The notes: generated by a model from the letters alone, not told the origin. A stretch of 10,320 bases of DNA from Oscillospiraceae bacterium (GCA_015064425.1 SVSF01000063.1:1-10320), one strand, 5' to 3'. Shown: positions 1-5,892, counted from the first letter of the stretch. Numbers and translations: made by a program.

Positions 1-513
1 ATACTTTTTTAAAAAATCTTTTAAATGTTCCTCATCCTCAACATTTGCCATTGTTTCAATAGTGTGAGGATACATGGGATGCCGTTCAAGGTAGGCTTCT
101 GCCAATAAGCGCACTTCCGGAAGAATTTTTGGATCACGAAAAGCACGGTCATTTCCTTCGCTCCAAGGACGCCATGCAGAATCACTATGGAGATGGTTTC
201 TGCGTATATCGCGAAGAAGGTTTACGATTTTATCAGTATCGTAATTCCTTTTCATACACTCACGTCTAAGCTCGTCAAATGCTTCCGCAGCGCGTTTCTC
301 TTTCTCAAGTTGAGGCATTCCGAGAAGCTCGTCAACAGTAACTGCAAGCACCTCGGCAATGGCAGGGATCAGCTCAAGATCGGGATAAGTTGTGCCGTTT
401 TCCCAACGACTGACAGATTGATATGTTACGCCCAAACGATCGGCAAGTGCTTCCTGCGTCAAATCGTTTTTCTTTCGAAAGTTACGTATGTTTTCTCCAA
501 TAGCAAGTTTCAT
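1..513 (-). CDS. Xre/Cro-CI family HTH transcriptional regulator, C-terminus cut by window edge
   Basis: This is an open frame of 171 codons from ATG at 513 that runs without a stop to base 1, so the C-terminus is missing. The start is supported by AAGGAG seven bases upstream. Residues about 6-60 form a classical lambda-repressor-like HTH_3 domain. The first helix follows IGENIRNFRKK, the turn is LTQEALADRLGVT, and the recognition helix is YQSVSRWENG, followed by YPDLELIPAIAEVLAVTVDELLG. This domain binds DNA as a dimer. The remaining ~110 residues are helical and charged, rich in Glu, Arg and Lys. I do not recognise them as a named sensor domain; helical repeats are possible. It lies downstream of the SPFH unit but is separated by a terminator and about 300 bases, so it is probably its own transcription unit. 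The DNA-binding role is well supported; target genes and signal are unknown. Confidence 0.9.
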   Translation of the reverse strand, partial: MKLAIGENIRNFRKKNDLTQEALADRLGVTYQSVSRWENGTTYPDLELIPAIAEVLAVTVDELLGMPQLEKEKRAAEAFDELRRECMKRNYDTDKIVNLLRDIRRNHLHSDSAWRPWSEGNDRAFRDPKILPEVRLLAEAYLERHPMYPHTIETMANVEDEEHLKDFLKKY

Positions 514-571
514 TTTTTTCTCCTTATGCATGCGATTGTTTTGTAAAGCATTTTATTTTATCGACACTTAT

Positions 572-600
572 ATTATACTGTAATTTTATCAAAATTTAAA
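572..600 (-). promoter_or_regulatory. Possible promoter of the Xre regulator gene
   Basis: On the minus strand a perfect TATAAT (577-572) sits 58 bases before the ATG of the regulator, within very AT-rich DNA. The hexamer 17 bases upstream is TTTAAA (600-595), a weak match to TTGACA. The -10 is convincing by eye and the -35 is not. No clear operator dyad was found next to it. Confidence 0.4.
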
Positions 601-654
601 TAACGCATTTCGAGAGAAAAATTATCGATTAGTGTTATATTTTTCGTTTTCCCA

Positions 655-740
655 ACGCTTGCCTCCGGGCAAGCACAGTGCGTGCTCGCCTCGCATCGTT
701 CCTGCACTCACGCCGTGACAATATAGGGCATATGCCCGAG
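655..740. repeat. GC-rich island of short palindromes, possible dispersed intergenic repeat
   Basis: Four small palindromes lie in series. They are a 7-bp stem with TCCG loop (657-674, arms GCTTGCC/GGCAAGC), GCACAGTGC (673-681), TCACGCCGTGA (708-718), and the perfect 12-mer GGGCATATGCCC (726-737). The base composition is far more GC-rich than the AT-rich DNA just to its left, and no coding frame explains it. The pattern resembles REP/MITE-like intergenic repeats, but a single copy in the window cannot prove that. No T-tract follows the hairpins, so a terminator is unlikely. Confidence 0.4.
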
Positions 741-810
741 CCTACTATCCGCAGAAAGAGAATGTATATAAAGTCCCTTGAGCAAATGTGGGCATTAGTA
801 AGCTATCGCA

Positions 811-846
811 CAAAAAACACCACCAAAGAGATTTCTTGGTGGTGTT
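811..846 (-). terminator. Rho-independent terminator of the TIM44-like/SPFH unit
   Basis: Read on the minus strand, an 11-bp perfect stem (846-836 with 826-816, AACACCACCAA/TTGGTGGTGTT) with a 9-base loop runs straight into six T residues (817-812). It begins 44 bases after the stop codon of the SPFH gene. This is a textbook intrinsic terminator, facing the minus direction. Confidence 0.92.
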
Positions 847-889
847 AGTGTTTTCTCCGCTATGGATGTATAGCAGATCTATACCTTTT

Positions 890-2146
890 TTATGATCTTT
901 TTCCGCATTCGGGGCAGAACTTGAAGGCTTCCTTGGATACGTATCCGCACTCGCAGCGATATTCGTCGACAGGCCTCTTTTTTCCGCACTCGGAGCAGAA
1001 TTTGCCGCTGCTTTTATTTCCGCACTCGCATATCCACTCACCGTTCACTGCAGTTTCGGGCTTCTTTGCGCCGCATTCCGAACAGAATTTGCCGGAATTC
1101 TCATTTCCGCAGGAACATTTCCAGGTATCGGATGGTCTTGTCTCACGGACATTCTCCTTGGCGTTATTCAAAAGCACGTTCTGTGCATTTGCTCCGCCCA
1201 TAGCGTTCTGTGCCACGTTAAGACCCATAAATCCCATCATGGAGCCGTTCTTGTTCTTTGCAGCTTCTTGCATTGCCTGCATCTGCGCATAGGCAAGTCC
1301 GCCTGCCATAGCATCTTTGTCGCTGTACATTACGCTGCGGTCAAAATCTTCTATTCTGCTTCGGCTCTCATCGTCGGGGCTTACCTTAGCAAGAGCTACA
1401 GATACTATCTGTATTCCTCTGTTTGCCATCCACTCGTCATCAAGAGTATCCGACATATATTTTGCTATCTCTCTCTGCTTTACGGGGAGCTGGCTGAACT
1501 TTACCCCGTCAAGGGCACATTTTGCAAGAGAACTGTCAAGTGCGGTCATAAACTCGTCTGTGAAACTGTTTATAAGGCTTTCTCTTGTAAATACGCTTGA
1601 TACGTTTCCGGAAATGTTAGAGAAAAACACGATAGGATCGCTTATCTTGAATGAATACTGCCCGAAGTATCTTATGTAAAGTGCCGTTTTGTAATAGGGA
1701 TCATCATAAGCCATGGGGGTCGAGGTTCCGAACTTATTACCGACGATCTCTTTTGTGTTGATATAATATACTCTCTGGGTCTTAGCTGTATCTCCGCCAA
1801 AGGTGAAGCGTTTGCCAAAGGTCTTAAATGATTCCTTTATACCTTTGAAAAAACCTCCTTCAAAGCATGAGGGTTCAGTAGAACTGTCCCAAACGAATCT
1901 GCCTGCCTCTGCGGTAAAGTCTACTATCTTGCCGTCCTCGGTTATGAGTGCCATCTGACCTTCGTTTACTGCAATGGCGGAGCCGTTGGAGATGATATCT
2001 GTGCTGGCATTGTTATTTCCGGAGGTCTTCATGACTCCCTTTATGACCAGCTCGTCGTTGCTCATAGCATCGCAATGAAAATATTCTTTCCATTCGTCAG
2101 CCAGTACGCTTGAAGCGGCGTTTGTAAATGCCTTTATAAGTCCCAT
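890..2146 (-). CDS. SPFH/Band-7 'virion core protein'-like protein with three C-terminal zinc ribbons (YdjI-like)
   Basis: The protein has 418 residues. Its ATG at 2146 follows AAGGAGGT with ideal spacing. Residues about 15-280 fit the SPFH/Band-7 domain of the COG4260 family (B. subtilis YdjI-like). Features include an early DELVIKG segment, a SAIAVNEGQMALITEDGKIVDFTAEAG-like beta core, and an MSDTLDDEW...RGIQIVSVAL segment. A Met/Ala/Gln-rich linker (about 278-330) leads to three zinc ribbons, each with a CxC or CxxC pair at both ends: Cys344/346/355/358, Cys373/375/384/387 and Cys398/400/411/414. There is no signal peptide or clear membrane helix, so it is probably cytosolic and recruited to the membrane by a partner. 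Family members assemble at membranes and are linked to envelope stress. The gene starts 15 bases after the TIM44-like gene, so the two are almost certainly co-transcribed. The zinc ribbons may bind the partner or nucleic acid; that role is inference. Confidence 0.88.
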   Translation of the reverse strand: MGLIKAFTNAASSVLADEWKEYFHCDAMSNDELVIKGVMKTSGNNNASTDIISNGSAIAVNEGQMALITEDGKIVDFTAEAGRFVWDSSTEPSCFEGGFFKGIKESFKTFGKRFTFGGDTAKTQRVYYINTKEIVGNKFGTSTPMAYDDPYYKTALYIRYFGQYSFKISDPIVFFSNISGNVSSVFTRESLINSFTDEFMTALDSSLAKCALDGVKFSQLPVKQREIAKYMSDTLDDEWMANRGIQIVSVALAKVSPDDESRSRIEDFDRSVMYSDKDAMAGGLAYAQMQAMQEAAKNKNGSMMGFMGLNVAQNAMGGANAQNVLLNNAKENVRETRPSDTWKCSCGNENSGKFCSECGAKKPETAVNGEWICECGNKSSGKFCSECGKKRPVDEYRCECGYVSKEAFKFCPECGKRS

Positions 2147-2161
2147 TAGGTTACCTCCTTT

Positions 2162-3079
2162 TTACCAAGCGGCGTAGTCGTTGAGTACCCAACCGTAGTC
2201 GCCGTCCGTAACTATGTTTTTACAATATTCGCAGCGTCCCGTATTATTTACGGCAATTGGAGCTCCGCAACTGGGACACTCCTTCGCATTGGTCTTGTGA
2301 TCGTTGCTTGTAAGAACGCCTTTTTTTCTTATAAATTCAAGTCTGTATATTCTGGATGCCCTCTGCGTCGTGCTCCCTCTTATGATCTCACCGCTGAGAT
2401 CGTCTGTAGTGAAGTCAAGAAGCGATGCCGAAAGCCTTATTGTAAGCTTTTCGTTAAGTCCGTCTTCTACGTAGTTCGCAAGTATGACGCTTTGAATATT
2501 TTGGGCATCAAGATGATTTGTCTTTTTCGATCTTATGTATTCGGATAACTGTGCTTCGTGCCTGTTAAATAGGCTCTCGCTTTCATAGGGACGGACTATC
2601 TCATAGTCTCTCTTTTCCCATGCCTCTTGCACCTTTATGAACACGTCACCCGCGTAAGCTTTCATATCTTCTGCGGAGAATTCGGGATCTTTTGCCCGTA
2701 TTTCATTAATTATCTGAGGTTCGCTCTTTGCATTGATCGGGTTCACCGCAGGTTTGCTTTTCCAGTGAGGCTGTCCGCTGTTGTGAGTTCCGCCCTTAGT
2801 GAATTTTGAAAGTACGACCACGATGATGATCGCAATGACAAAAAGAATAATGAATGTGGAGAACACGTCTCCCGTAAGCATCCCGTTCCCGAAGAAGAAT
2901 ATGCCCTCGAGCAGATCTCCGCCATATTCGTAGCTGCCGCCGTAATCGTAATCTCCACCCCAGCTGTCACCATATCCCCAATCGTCCTCAAATGCATTGC
3001 CTACGTCAGCGGAAGCACCGAGGGAGAGCAGGCTTAGGGAGAACATCAGACATAATAACGTTATGAATATTCTTTTCAT
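2162..3079 (-). CDS. TIM44-like domain membrane protein with signal peptide and C-terminal zinc ribbon
   Basis: The chosen start is ATG at 3079 (305 residues), because it has an AAAGGA ribosome site and opens directly with a signal peptide (about 1-24, MKRIFITLLC then hydrophobic, ending GASA). An upstream in-frame ATG at 3280 would add 67 residues, but that stretch lies in a structured non-coding region and is not protein-like. After the signal comes a Gly/Tyr/Asp-rich low-complexity segment (28-60) and one transmembrane helix (about 72-92). Residues about 115-250 form a TIM44-like domain (SAEDMKAYAGDVFIKVQEAW, YANYVEDG-type strand, SRIYRLEFIRKKGV). The C-terminus is a single zinc ribbon with Cys258, Cys261, Cys273 and Cys276. 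TIM44-like domains bind membranes or partner proteins; bacterial members are poorly characterised. Its partner is presumably the SPFH protein encoded 15 bases downstream, which also carries zinc ribbons. Exact function is unknown. Confidence 0.82.
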   Translation of the reverse strand: MKRIFITLLCLMFSLSLLSLGASADVGNAFEDDWGYGDSWGGDYDYGGSYEYGGDLLEGIFFFGNGMLTGDVFSTFIILFVIAIIIVVVLSKFTKGGTHNSGQPHWKSKPAVNPINAKSEPQIINEIRAKDPEFSAEDMKAYAGDVFIKVQEAWEKRDYEIVRPYESESLFNRHEAQLSEYIRSKKTNHLDAQNIQSVILANYVEDGLNEKLTIRLSASLLDFTTDDLSGEIIRGSTTQRASRIYRLEFIRKKGVLTSNDHKTNAKECPSCGAPIAVNNTGRCEYCKNIVTDGDYGWVLNDYAAW

Positions 3080-3119
3080 ATTTTTCCTTTTAAGTCGCAT
3101 TTCGTCGAATGTGAAGAAA

Positions 3120-3297
3120 TAAAAAATCCCCACCGAGCCGTGTAAACAAGCAGAAGAAACCCTGCATGTGCAAGGGTGGTGCTCTCTCCGCTCCATTGTG
3201 CTCCCAACGTCTTCACAGACCGTGTCAAAGCAGGGAAAGTGAAGGAGGTCTGCATCCCGCTGCGGAAGTCCGAGCTCCAATTATTTCTTGTGGGTCC
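3120..3297 (-). ncRNA. Candidate structured non-coding RNA, possibly 6S RNA (ssrS)
   Basis: This gap between the DUF1292 and TIM44-like genes is GC-rich and not protein-like, yet full of complementary segments. On the minus strand an extended -10 element (TG-A-TATACA, 3313-3305) would start transcription near 3297. A closing helix can form between CCCAC (3294-3290) and GTGGG (3133-3129), with GAGC (3277-3274) and GCTC (3138-3135) inside it. A further GCAG/CTGC pair follows (3263-3260 with 3153-3150). An inner arm can pair CAGACC (3252-3247) with GGTCTG (3221-3216). A small CCCT/AGGG hairpin lies on the 3' side at about 3176-3160. The 3' end is GGGGA followed by six T residues (3126-3121). The ~175-nt size, paired ends, large internal bubble and 3'-side hairpin match the general plan of 6S RNA, which binds RNA polymerase. 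Alternatively it is a cis-acting leader of the TIM44-like operon, which starts only 41 bases further on. Family identity is a guess. Confidence 0.5.
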
Positions 3298-3304
3298 ATA
3301 CGCC

Positions 3305-3313
3305 TGTATATCA
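3305..3313 (-). promoter_or_regulatory. Extended -10 promoter element for the candidate ncRNA
   Basis: The minus strand reads TGATATACA, an extended -10 (TGn plus TATACA), 7-8 bases before a purine-rich GGACCCAC that would open the candidate RNA. No good TTGACA lies 17 bases upstream, but an extended -10 can substitute for it. It lies just after the stop of the DUF1292 gene. Confidence 0.4.
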
Positions 3314-3340
3314 CGCACTAAGCAGGTAGATTTTTAAAGT

Positions 3341-3643
3341 TTAGTTTTCAGAGTCGCTTCCTGCGTCATAGTCAAGCTCGCTGAAAAGCTCATCTTCAAA
3401 AAGATCGGCAATATTGTCAAGCTCATCATCGTCGTCAATGGTAACAAGTGCCTCTTCGCCGTTTTCGTCGGTCTCATATTTGAGTATTACGTACTCTCCC
3501 GCATCGTTGTCCTCTATGGGAAGAAGAGCGAGATACGTTACTCCGTCTACCTCCTGTTTTCCGAGAAACTCAAAATGCAGTTCTTTTCCGTCTTCGTCGG
3601 TAAGTGTAAAGATGTTTTCTTCAAGATATTCTTCGTTTGCCAT
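3341..3643 (-). CDS. DUF1292 domain protein (YrzB-like)
   Basis: This is a small, very acidic protein of 100 residues (rich in Asp and Glu, with a run of five consecutive acidic residues around 75-79). Its core FTLTDEDGKELHFEFLG, VDGVTYLALLPIE and EYVILKYETDENGEEALVTI matches the DUF1292 family, in which a short beta-rich domain carries an acidic tail. The function of the family is unknown. In many Firmicutes its members sit near alaS, ruvX (yrrK) and fur-like genes; those neighbours are absent here. The ATG at 3643 has a modest AGGA ribosome site 10 bases upstream, and that spacer can base-pair with the leader. It is transcribed from its own strong promoter (3747-3719). The candidate ncRNA follows directly. 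Confidence 0.85.
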   Translation of the reverse strand: MANEEYLEENIFTLTDEDGKELHFEFLGKQEVDGVTYLALLPIEDNDAGEYVILKYETDENGEEALVTIDDDDELDNIADLFEDELFSELDYDAGSDSEN

Positions 3644-3712
3644 AACAAGTTTATCCTGTGCCGTAAAGGCTTCCTTTCCGGGTAATTTATCCTAGGGCTC
3701 TTGTTACCCTAC
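3644..3712 (-). promoter_or_regulatory. Foldable 5' leader of the DUF1292 gene with two competing pairings
   Basis: The predicted transcript starts near 3712 and has about 69 bases before the ATG. The early segment GTAACAAG (3707-3700) can pair with CTTGTTAT (3649-3642), eight base pairs including one G-U, covering the spacer and the first two bases of the start codon. An overlapping segment GGGTAA (3709-3704) can instead pair perfectly with TTACCC (3685-3680). The two helices are mutually exclusive, which resembles an RNA switch controlling translation. This is seen in sequence only; chance pairing in a 69-base leader cannot be excluded. Confidence 0.3.
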
Positions 3713-3718
3713 ACCTAT

Positions 3719-3747
3719 ATTTTATAGTCAAATGATGCTTTTGTCAA
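3719..3747 (-). promoter_or_regulatory. Sigma-A promoter of the DUF1292 gene
   Basis: On the minus strand a perfect -35 TTGACA (3747-3742) is followed after exactly 17 bases by TAAAAT (3724-3719). Transcription would start near 3712. This is one of the two best housekeeping promoters in the window. Confidence 0.75.
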
Positions 3748-3837
3748 TAAGAAATACGTAACAGCCGAAACTTGGATAAACCTTTTTTACCTTTATATAA
3801 GTTATGCCGATATCCATTCGTTTATTCATCCCGAAAT

Positions 3838-3878
3838 AAAAATGGAAGACTGCGGTTCCCCGTGTCTTCCGTTTTTTT
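3838..3878. terminator. Bidirectional intrinsic terminator after spoVG
   Basis: GGAAGAC (3844-3850) pairs perfectly with GTCTTCC (3864-3870), with an inner CGG/CCG pair and a TTCC loop. On the plus strand seven T residues follow (3872-3878); on the minus strand ATTTTTATTT follows. It lies directly behind the spoVG stop codon, whose TAA overlaps the A-tract, so its main job is to end minus-strand spoVG transcription. Confidence 0.85.
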
Positions 3879-4161
3879 ATACTGCTGCGTTCTCTTTGGA
3901 TTCAGCCAAGGCTTCATTATATGCTTCAATAACTGCCTTTTCAAGCTCCGCTCTGAATTCTCCGGTTATGGGATGAACTATATCTCTGTACGATCCGTCC
4001 GGATTCTTTCTGCTGGGCATAACTATAAAACACTTATCTCTTGCGGATATTACCTTTACGTCGTGCATTGCCAACTGACCGTCGAAGGTTACCGAAACGA
4101 CCGCTTTCATGGGGCTTTCGTCATCAAAAATTTTTCTGATCTTAATATCTGTTATCTGCAT
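3877..4161 (-). CDS. spoVG: SpoVG, septation/sporulation RNA- and DNA-binding regulator
   Basis: The protein has 94 residues, the normal length for the family. It starts with the characteristic MQITDIKIRKI and continues with PMKAVVSVTFDGQLAMHDVKVI, FIVMPSRKNPDGSYRDIVHPI and a helical tail with LEKAVIEAYNEAL, so it is full length. SpoVG is a small dimeric protein that affects asymmetric septation and capsule or virulence genes in Firmicutes and binds nucleic acid. The ATG at 4161 follows AGGAGGT with eight bases of spacing. It is divergent from murC across a ~210-base AT-rich region, a pairing that fits shared links to cell wall and division. It ends in a strong hairpin terminator and is therefore monocistronic. 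In B. subtilis the promoter depends on sigma-H; I could not find a clear sigma-H site here. Confidence 0.96.
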   Translation of the reverse strand: MQITDIKIRKIFDDESPMKAVVSVTFDGQLAMHDVKVISARDKCFIVMPSRKNPDGSYRDIVHPITGEFRAELEKAVIEAYNEALAESKENAAV

Positions 4162-4371
4162 GAAAAATTACCTCCTATGTGTAAATTTCTTCCTGATATA
4201 AATGTATTATACAAAAATTTTGTTAACGTTATACAACCAAAAAATTATATTTTTATAAATTATCTATATACTTTTTTTAAATAATGGTATATAATGAACT
4301 GTGAATGCCAACATGTTATAATAAGTTGTTAACATGCTATGAACTCAATTTTAACGAAAGGTTTGAGACTT
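4162..4371. promoter_or_regulatory. Divergent spoVG/murC control region
   Basis: This is a very AT-rich region between two divergent genes. A TATAAT for spoVG reads on the minus strand (4211-4206) without a good -35. A TATAAT for murC reads on the plus strand (4317-4322), inside a CATGTTA (4312-4318) / TAACATG (4330-4336) inverted repeat. A second plus-strand TATAAT lies at 4290-4295. The octamer TTATACAA occurs twice in direct orientation at 4207-4214 and 4229-4236, 22 bases apart (two helical turns), and the first copy overlaps the spoVG -10. The 13-base palindrome ACAAAAATTTTGT spans 4211-4223. Regulator unknown. Confidence 0.45.
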
Positions 4372-5739
4372 ATGAATATCGATAAGATAGGCGCGTATAT
4401 GCAGGATGCAAAAAAGATCTTTTTTGTAGGCATCGGCGGTATAAGTATGTCATCTATTGCCATGATACTCAAAAGCAGGGGATATACCGTTGGCGGCTCC
4501 GACAGAGCAAGGTCGGCAGTTACCGATAAACTTGATGAAAACGGTATAAAAGTGTTTTTCGGTCACGACGAAAAGAATCCTGTGGGCTATGACGTCCTCG
4601 TATATACAGCGGCAGTGGATAAGAGCAATCCCGAAATAGTTTCAGCCGAAAAAATGGGCATGCCCTGCATCTCCAGAGGAGAATATCTTGGCTGGCTTAT
4701 GAGTGAATATGAAAACAGAATAGGCGTATGCGGCACTCATGGCAAGAGCACCACTACGGGGATGCTTTCCGAGATAATGCTGAAGGCAGGGAGCGATCCT
4801 ACTATCGTCTGCGGCGCGGAATTTTCCAAGATCAACGGCGCGTACAGAGTCGGCGGAGACGACATGTTTGTTTTCGAGGCTTGTGAATATAAGGATTCTT
4901 TCCTTTCTTTTTTACCTACGGTGTCTGTAGTTACCAATATTGACCTTGACCATCCCGACTACTTTAAGAGTCTTGAACAGTTGAGAAATTCCTTTATACG
5001 GTATATGAATATTTCCGACGTTTCCGTAGCTAACTTTGACAGCAAAGACGTGCGGATAGCAGCGGAAAGTTTTAAAGGAAACCGTCTCATTACTTTTGGT
5101 ATAGAGAACGGAGACGTGGATTTCTGCACTAAAAATATAAATTTCGTAAGGGGTAAGGCGGAATTTGACATATATATGCGTGGAGTTCCGGTGGCTCACA
5201 TAAAGCTGAAGGTGCCGGGTATGCACAACATATATAACGCTCTTGCGGCGGCTTGCGGCGCATATGCCGTCGGAGTTCCCTTCGGCGTGATACAGCAGGC
5301 TCTTTCGGAATTCGGAGGAATAAAGAGACGTTTTGAATATAAAGGAAGTTTTGGAAACGTTTCTGTTTACGATGACTATTCCCACCATCCCACAGAGATA
5401 AAGACCACTCTTGACGGAGCAAAAAGACTTGGGTACAACAGAGTTTTCTGCATATTCCAGCCCCACACATATTCCCGCACAAAGGAACTTTTCAACGACT
5501 TCAAGCTTTCCTTTGCGGATGCGGACGTAACCGTATTTGCAGATATATATGCGGCAAGAGAAAAAAATATTTACGGTGTAAGTTCTGAGGAGCTTTCCCA
5601 TCAGGTGCCGAATTCCCATTATTTTGACAGTTTTGAAAAGATCGCTTCGTTTATAAAAGAAAACGTGTCCGAGAACGATATGGTAATAACTGTCGGTGCG
5701 GGAGATGTTTGGAAAATAGGCGAGATGCTTTTAAAATGA
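4372..5739 (+). CDS. murC: UDP-N-acetylmuramate--L-alanine ligase MurC
   Basis: MurC catalyses the ATP-dependent joining of L-alanine to UDP-MurNAc, the first peptide step of cytosolic peptidoglycan precursor synthesis. I prefer ATG at 4372 (455 residues, usual for the family), which has GAAAGG upstream. An in-frame ATG at 4339 adds 11 residues but lies only ~17 bases after the likely -10 and lacks a ribosome site. The N-terminal UDP-binding domain shows GIGG (20-23) and GGSD. The central ATPase has the P-loop GTHGKSTTT (121-129), EACEYKDSF (from 169) and DLDHPDYF (191-198). A PGMHNIYNALAA segment leads to the C-terminal ligand-binding domain with YDDYSHHPTEI (333-343), QPHTYSRT (373-380) and GAGD (442-445). 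No key residue is missing. It is divergent from spoVG. No strong terminator follows; only weak overlapping inverted repeats lie downstream. Confidence 0.97.
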   Translation: MNIDKIGAYMQDAKKIFFVGIGGISMSSIAMILKSRGYTVGGSDRARSAVTDKLDENGIKVFFGHDEKNPVGYDVLVYTAAVDKSNPEIVSAEKMGMPCISRGEYLGWLMSEYENRIGVCGTHGKSTTTGMLSEIMLKAGSDPTIVCGAEFSKINGAYRVGGDDMFVFEACEYKDSFLSFLPTVSVVTNIDLDHPDYFKSLEQLRNSFIRYMNISDVSVANFDSKDVRIAAESFKGNRLITFGIENGDVDFCTKNINFVRGKAEFDIYMRGVPVAHIKLKVPGMHNIYNALAAACGAYAVGVPFGVIQQALSEFGGIKRRFEYKGSFGNVSVYDDYSHHPTEIKTTLDGAKRLGYNRVFCIFQPHTYSRTKELFNDFKLSFADADVTVFADIYAAREKNIYGVSSEELSHQVPNSHYFDSFEKIASFIKENVSENDMVITVGAGDVWKIGEMLLK

Positions 5740-5764
5740 TTTGTAAAAATTAACATGGAAATTC

Positions 5765-5811
5765 ACAGATACCGACTTTTTTGAGAAATCTGTCTCTTTT
5801 ACGGCAGATTT
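5765..5811 (+). terminator. Weak, overlapping inverted repeats after murC
   Basis: ACAGAT (5765-5770) can pair with ATCTGT (5788-5793), which is followed by CTCTTTTA. Alternatively AAATCTG (5786-5792) pairs perfectly with CAGATTT (5805-5811). The two stems exclude each other and neither has a proper T-tract, so termination after murC is uncertain and some read-through into the next operon is possible. Confidence 0.25.
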
Positions 5812-5825
5812 GTAGAGGTATTTAC

Positions 5826-5854
5826 TTGACTTCTTGCTCGATTAGGTGTATACT
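5826..5854 (+). promoter_or_regulatory. Sigma-A promoter of the deoR-like/E2/E3/E1 operon
   Basis: TTGACT (5826-5831) is separated by exactly 17 bases from TATACT (5849-5854), placing the start site near 5861. The predicted leader of about 86 bases contains the dyad at 5871-5892 and an A/G-rich ribosome site. This is a convincing housekeeping promoter. Confidence 0.78.
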
Positions 5855-5870
5855 CACATACGGGTGTGAT

Positions 5871-5892
5871 AATTAACATTTTTCTGTTAATT
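5871..5892. promoter_or_regulatory. Perfect inverted repeat, likely operator of the DeoR-type regulator
   Basis: AATTAACA (5871-5878) and TGTTAATT (5885-5892) form a perfect 8-bp inverted repeat with a six-base spacer, starting about 10 bases after the predicted transcription start. The half-site AATTAACAT recurs at 5748-5756, about 123 bases upstream. Position just downstream of the promoter and in front of a regulator gene suggests autoregulatory repression. As an RNA hairpin it would be AT-rich and weak, so a DNA operator is more likely. Confidence 0.5.

Larger units (their letters stand above)
514..889. other. Intergenic region: regulator promoter, GC-rich palindrome island, terminator
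   Basis: This stretch has no convincing gene on either strand. From left to right it holds the AT-rich upstream region of the Xre regulator (514-650), a GC-rich segment with several short palindromes (about 655-740), a nondescript stretch (741-810), and the terminator of the SPFH gene (811-846). Short open frames that cross it lack ribosome binding sites and protein-like composition. Confidence 0.7.

Noticed and set aside
187..546. Plus-strand open frame (119 codons) across the Xre regulator.
   Set aside because: It is antisense to an obvious HTH gene with a good ribosome site, and has no domain of its own.
745..1041. Minus-strand 98-codon frame at the 3' end of the SPFH gene, raising the idea of a frameshift.
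   Set aside because: It is another frame over the zinc-ribbon coding region; the main frame ends cleanly with all three ribbons intact, followed by a terminator.
985..1120. Repeated DNA blocks near the end of the SPFH gene.
   Set aside because: They encode successive zinc ribbons and reflect domain duplication, not an independent repeat or CRISPR array.
3170..3190. AAGGGTGGT on the plus strand resembles the T-box core of tRNA-sensing leaders.
   Set aside because: The match breaks down after GGTG (no ACCGCG), there is no terminator/antiterminator pair after it on that strand, and no aminoacyl-tRNA synthetase or amino acid gene lies downstream.
3772..4284. Plus-strand open frame (170 codons) covering spoVG in antisense.
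   Set aside because: It crosses the spoVG terminator and the divergent promoter region, and its composition is not protein-like.
4912..5619. Minus-strand open frame (235 codons) opposite murC.
   Set aside because: It lies within the catalytic part of murC, has no recognisable motif, and is unlikely to be translated.
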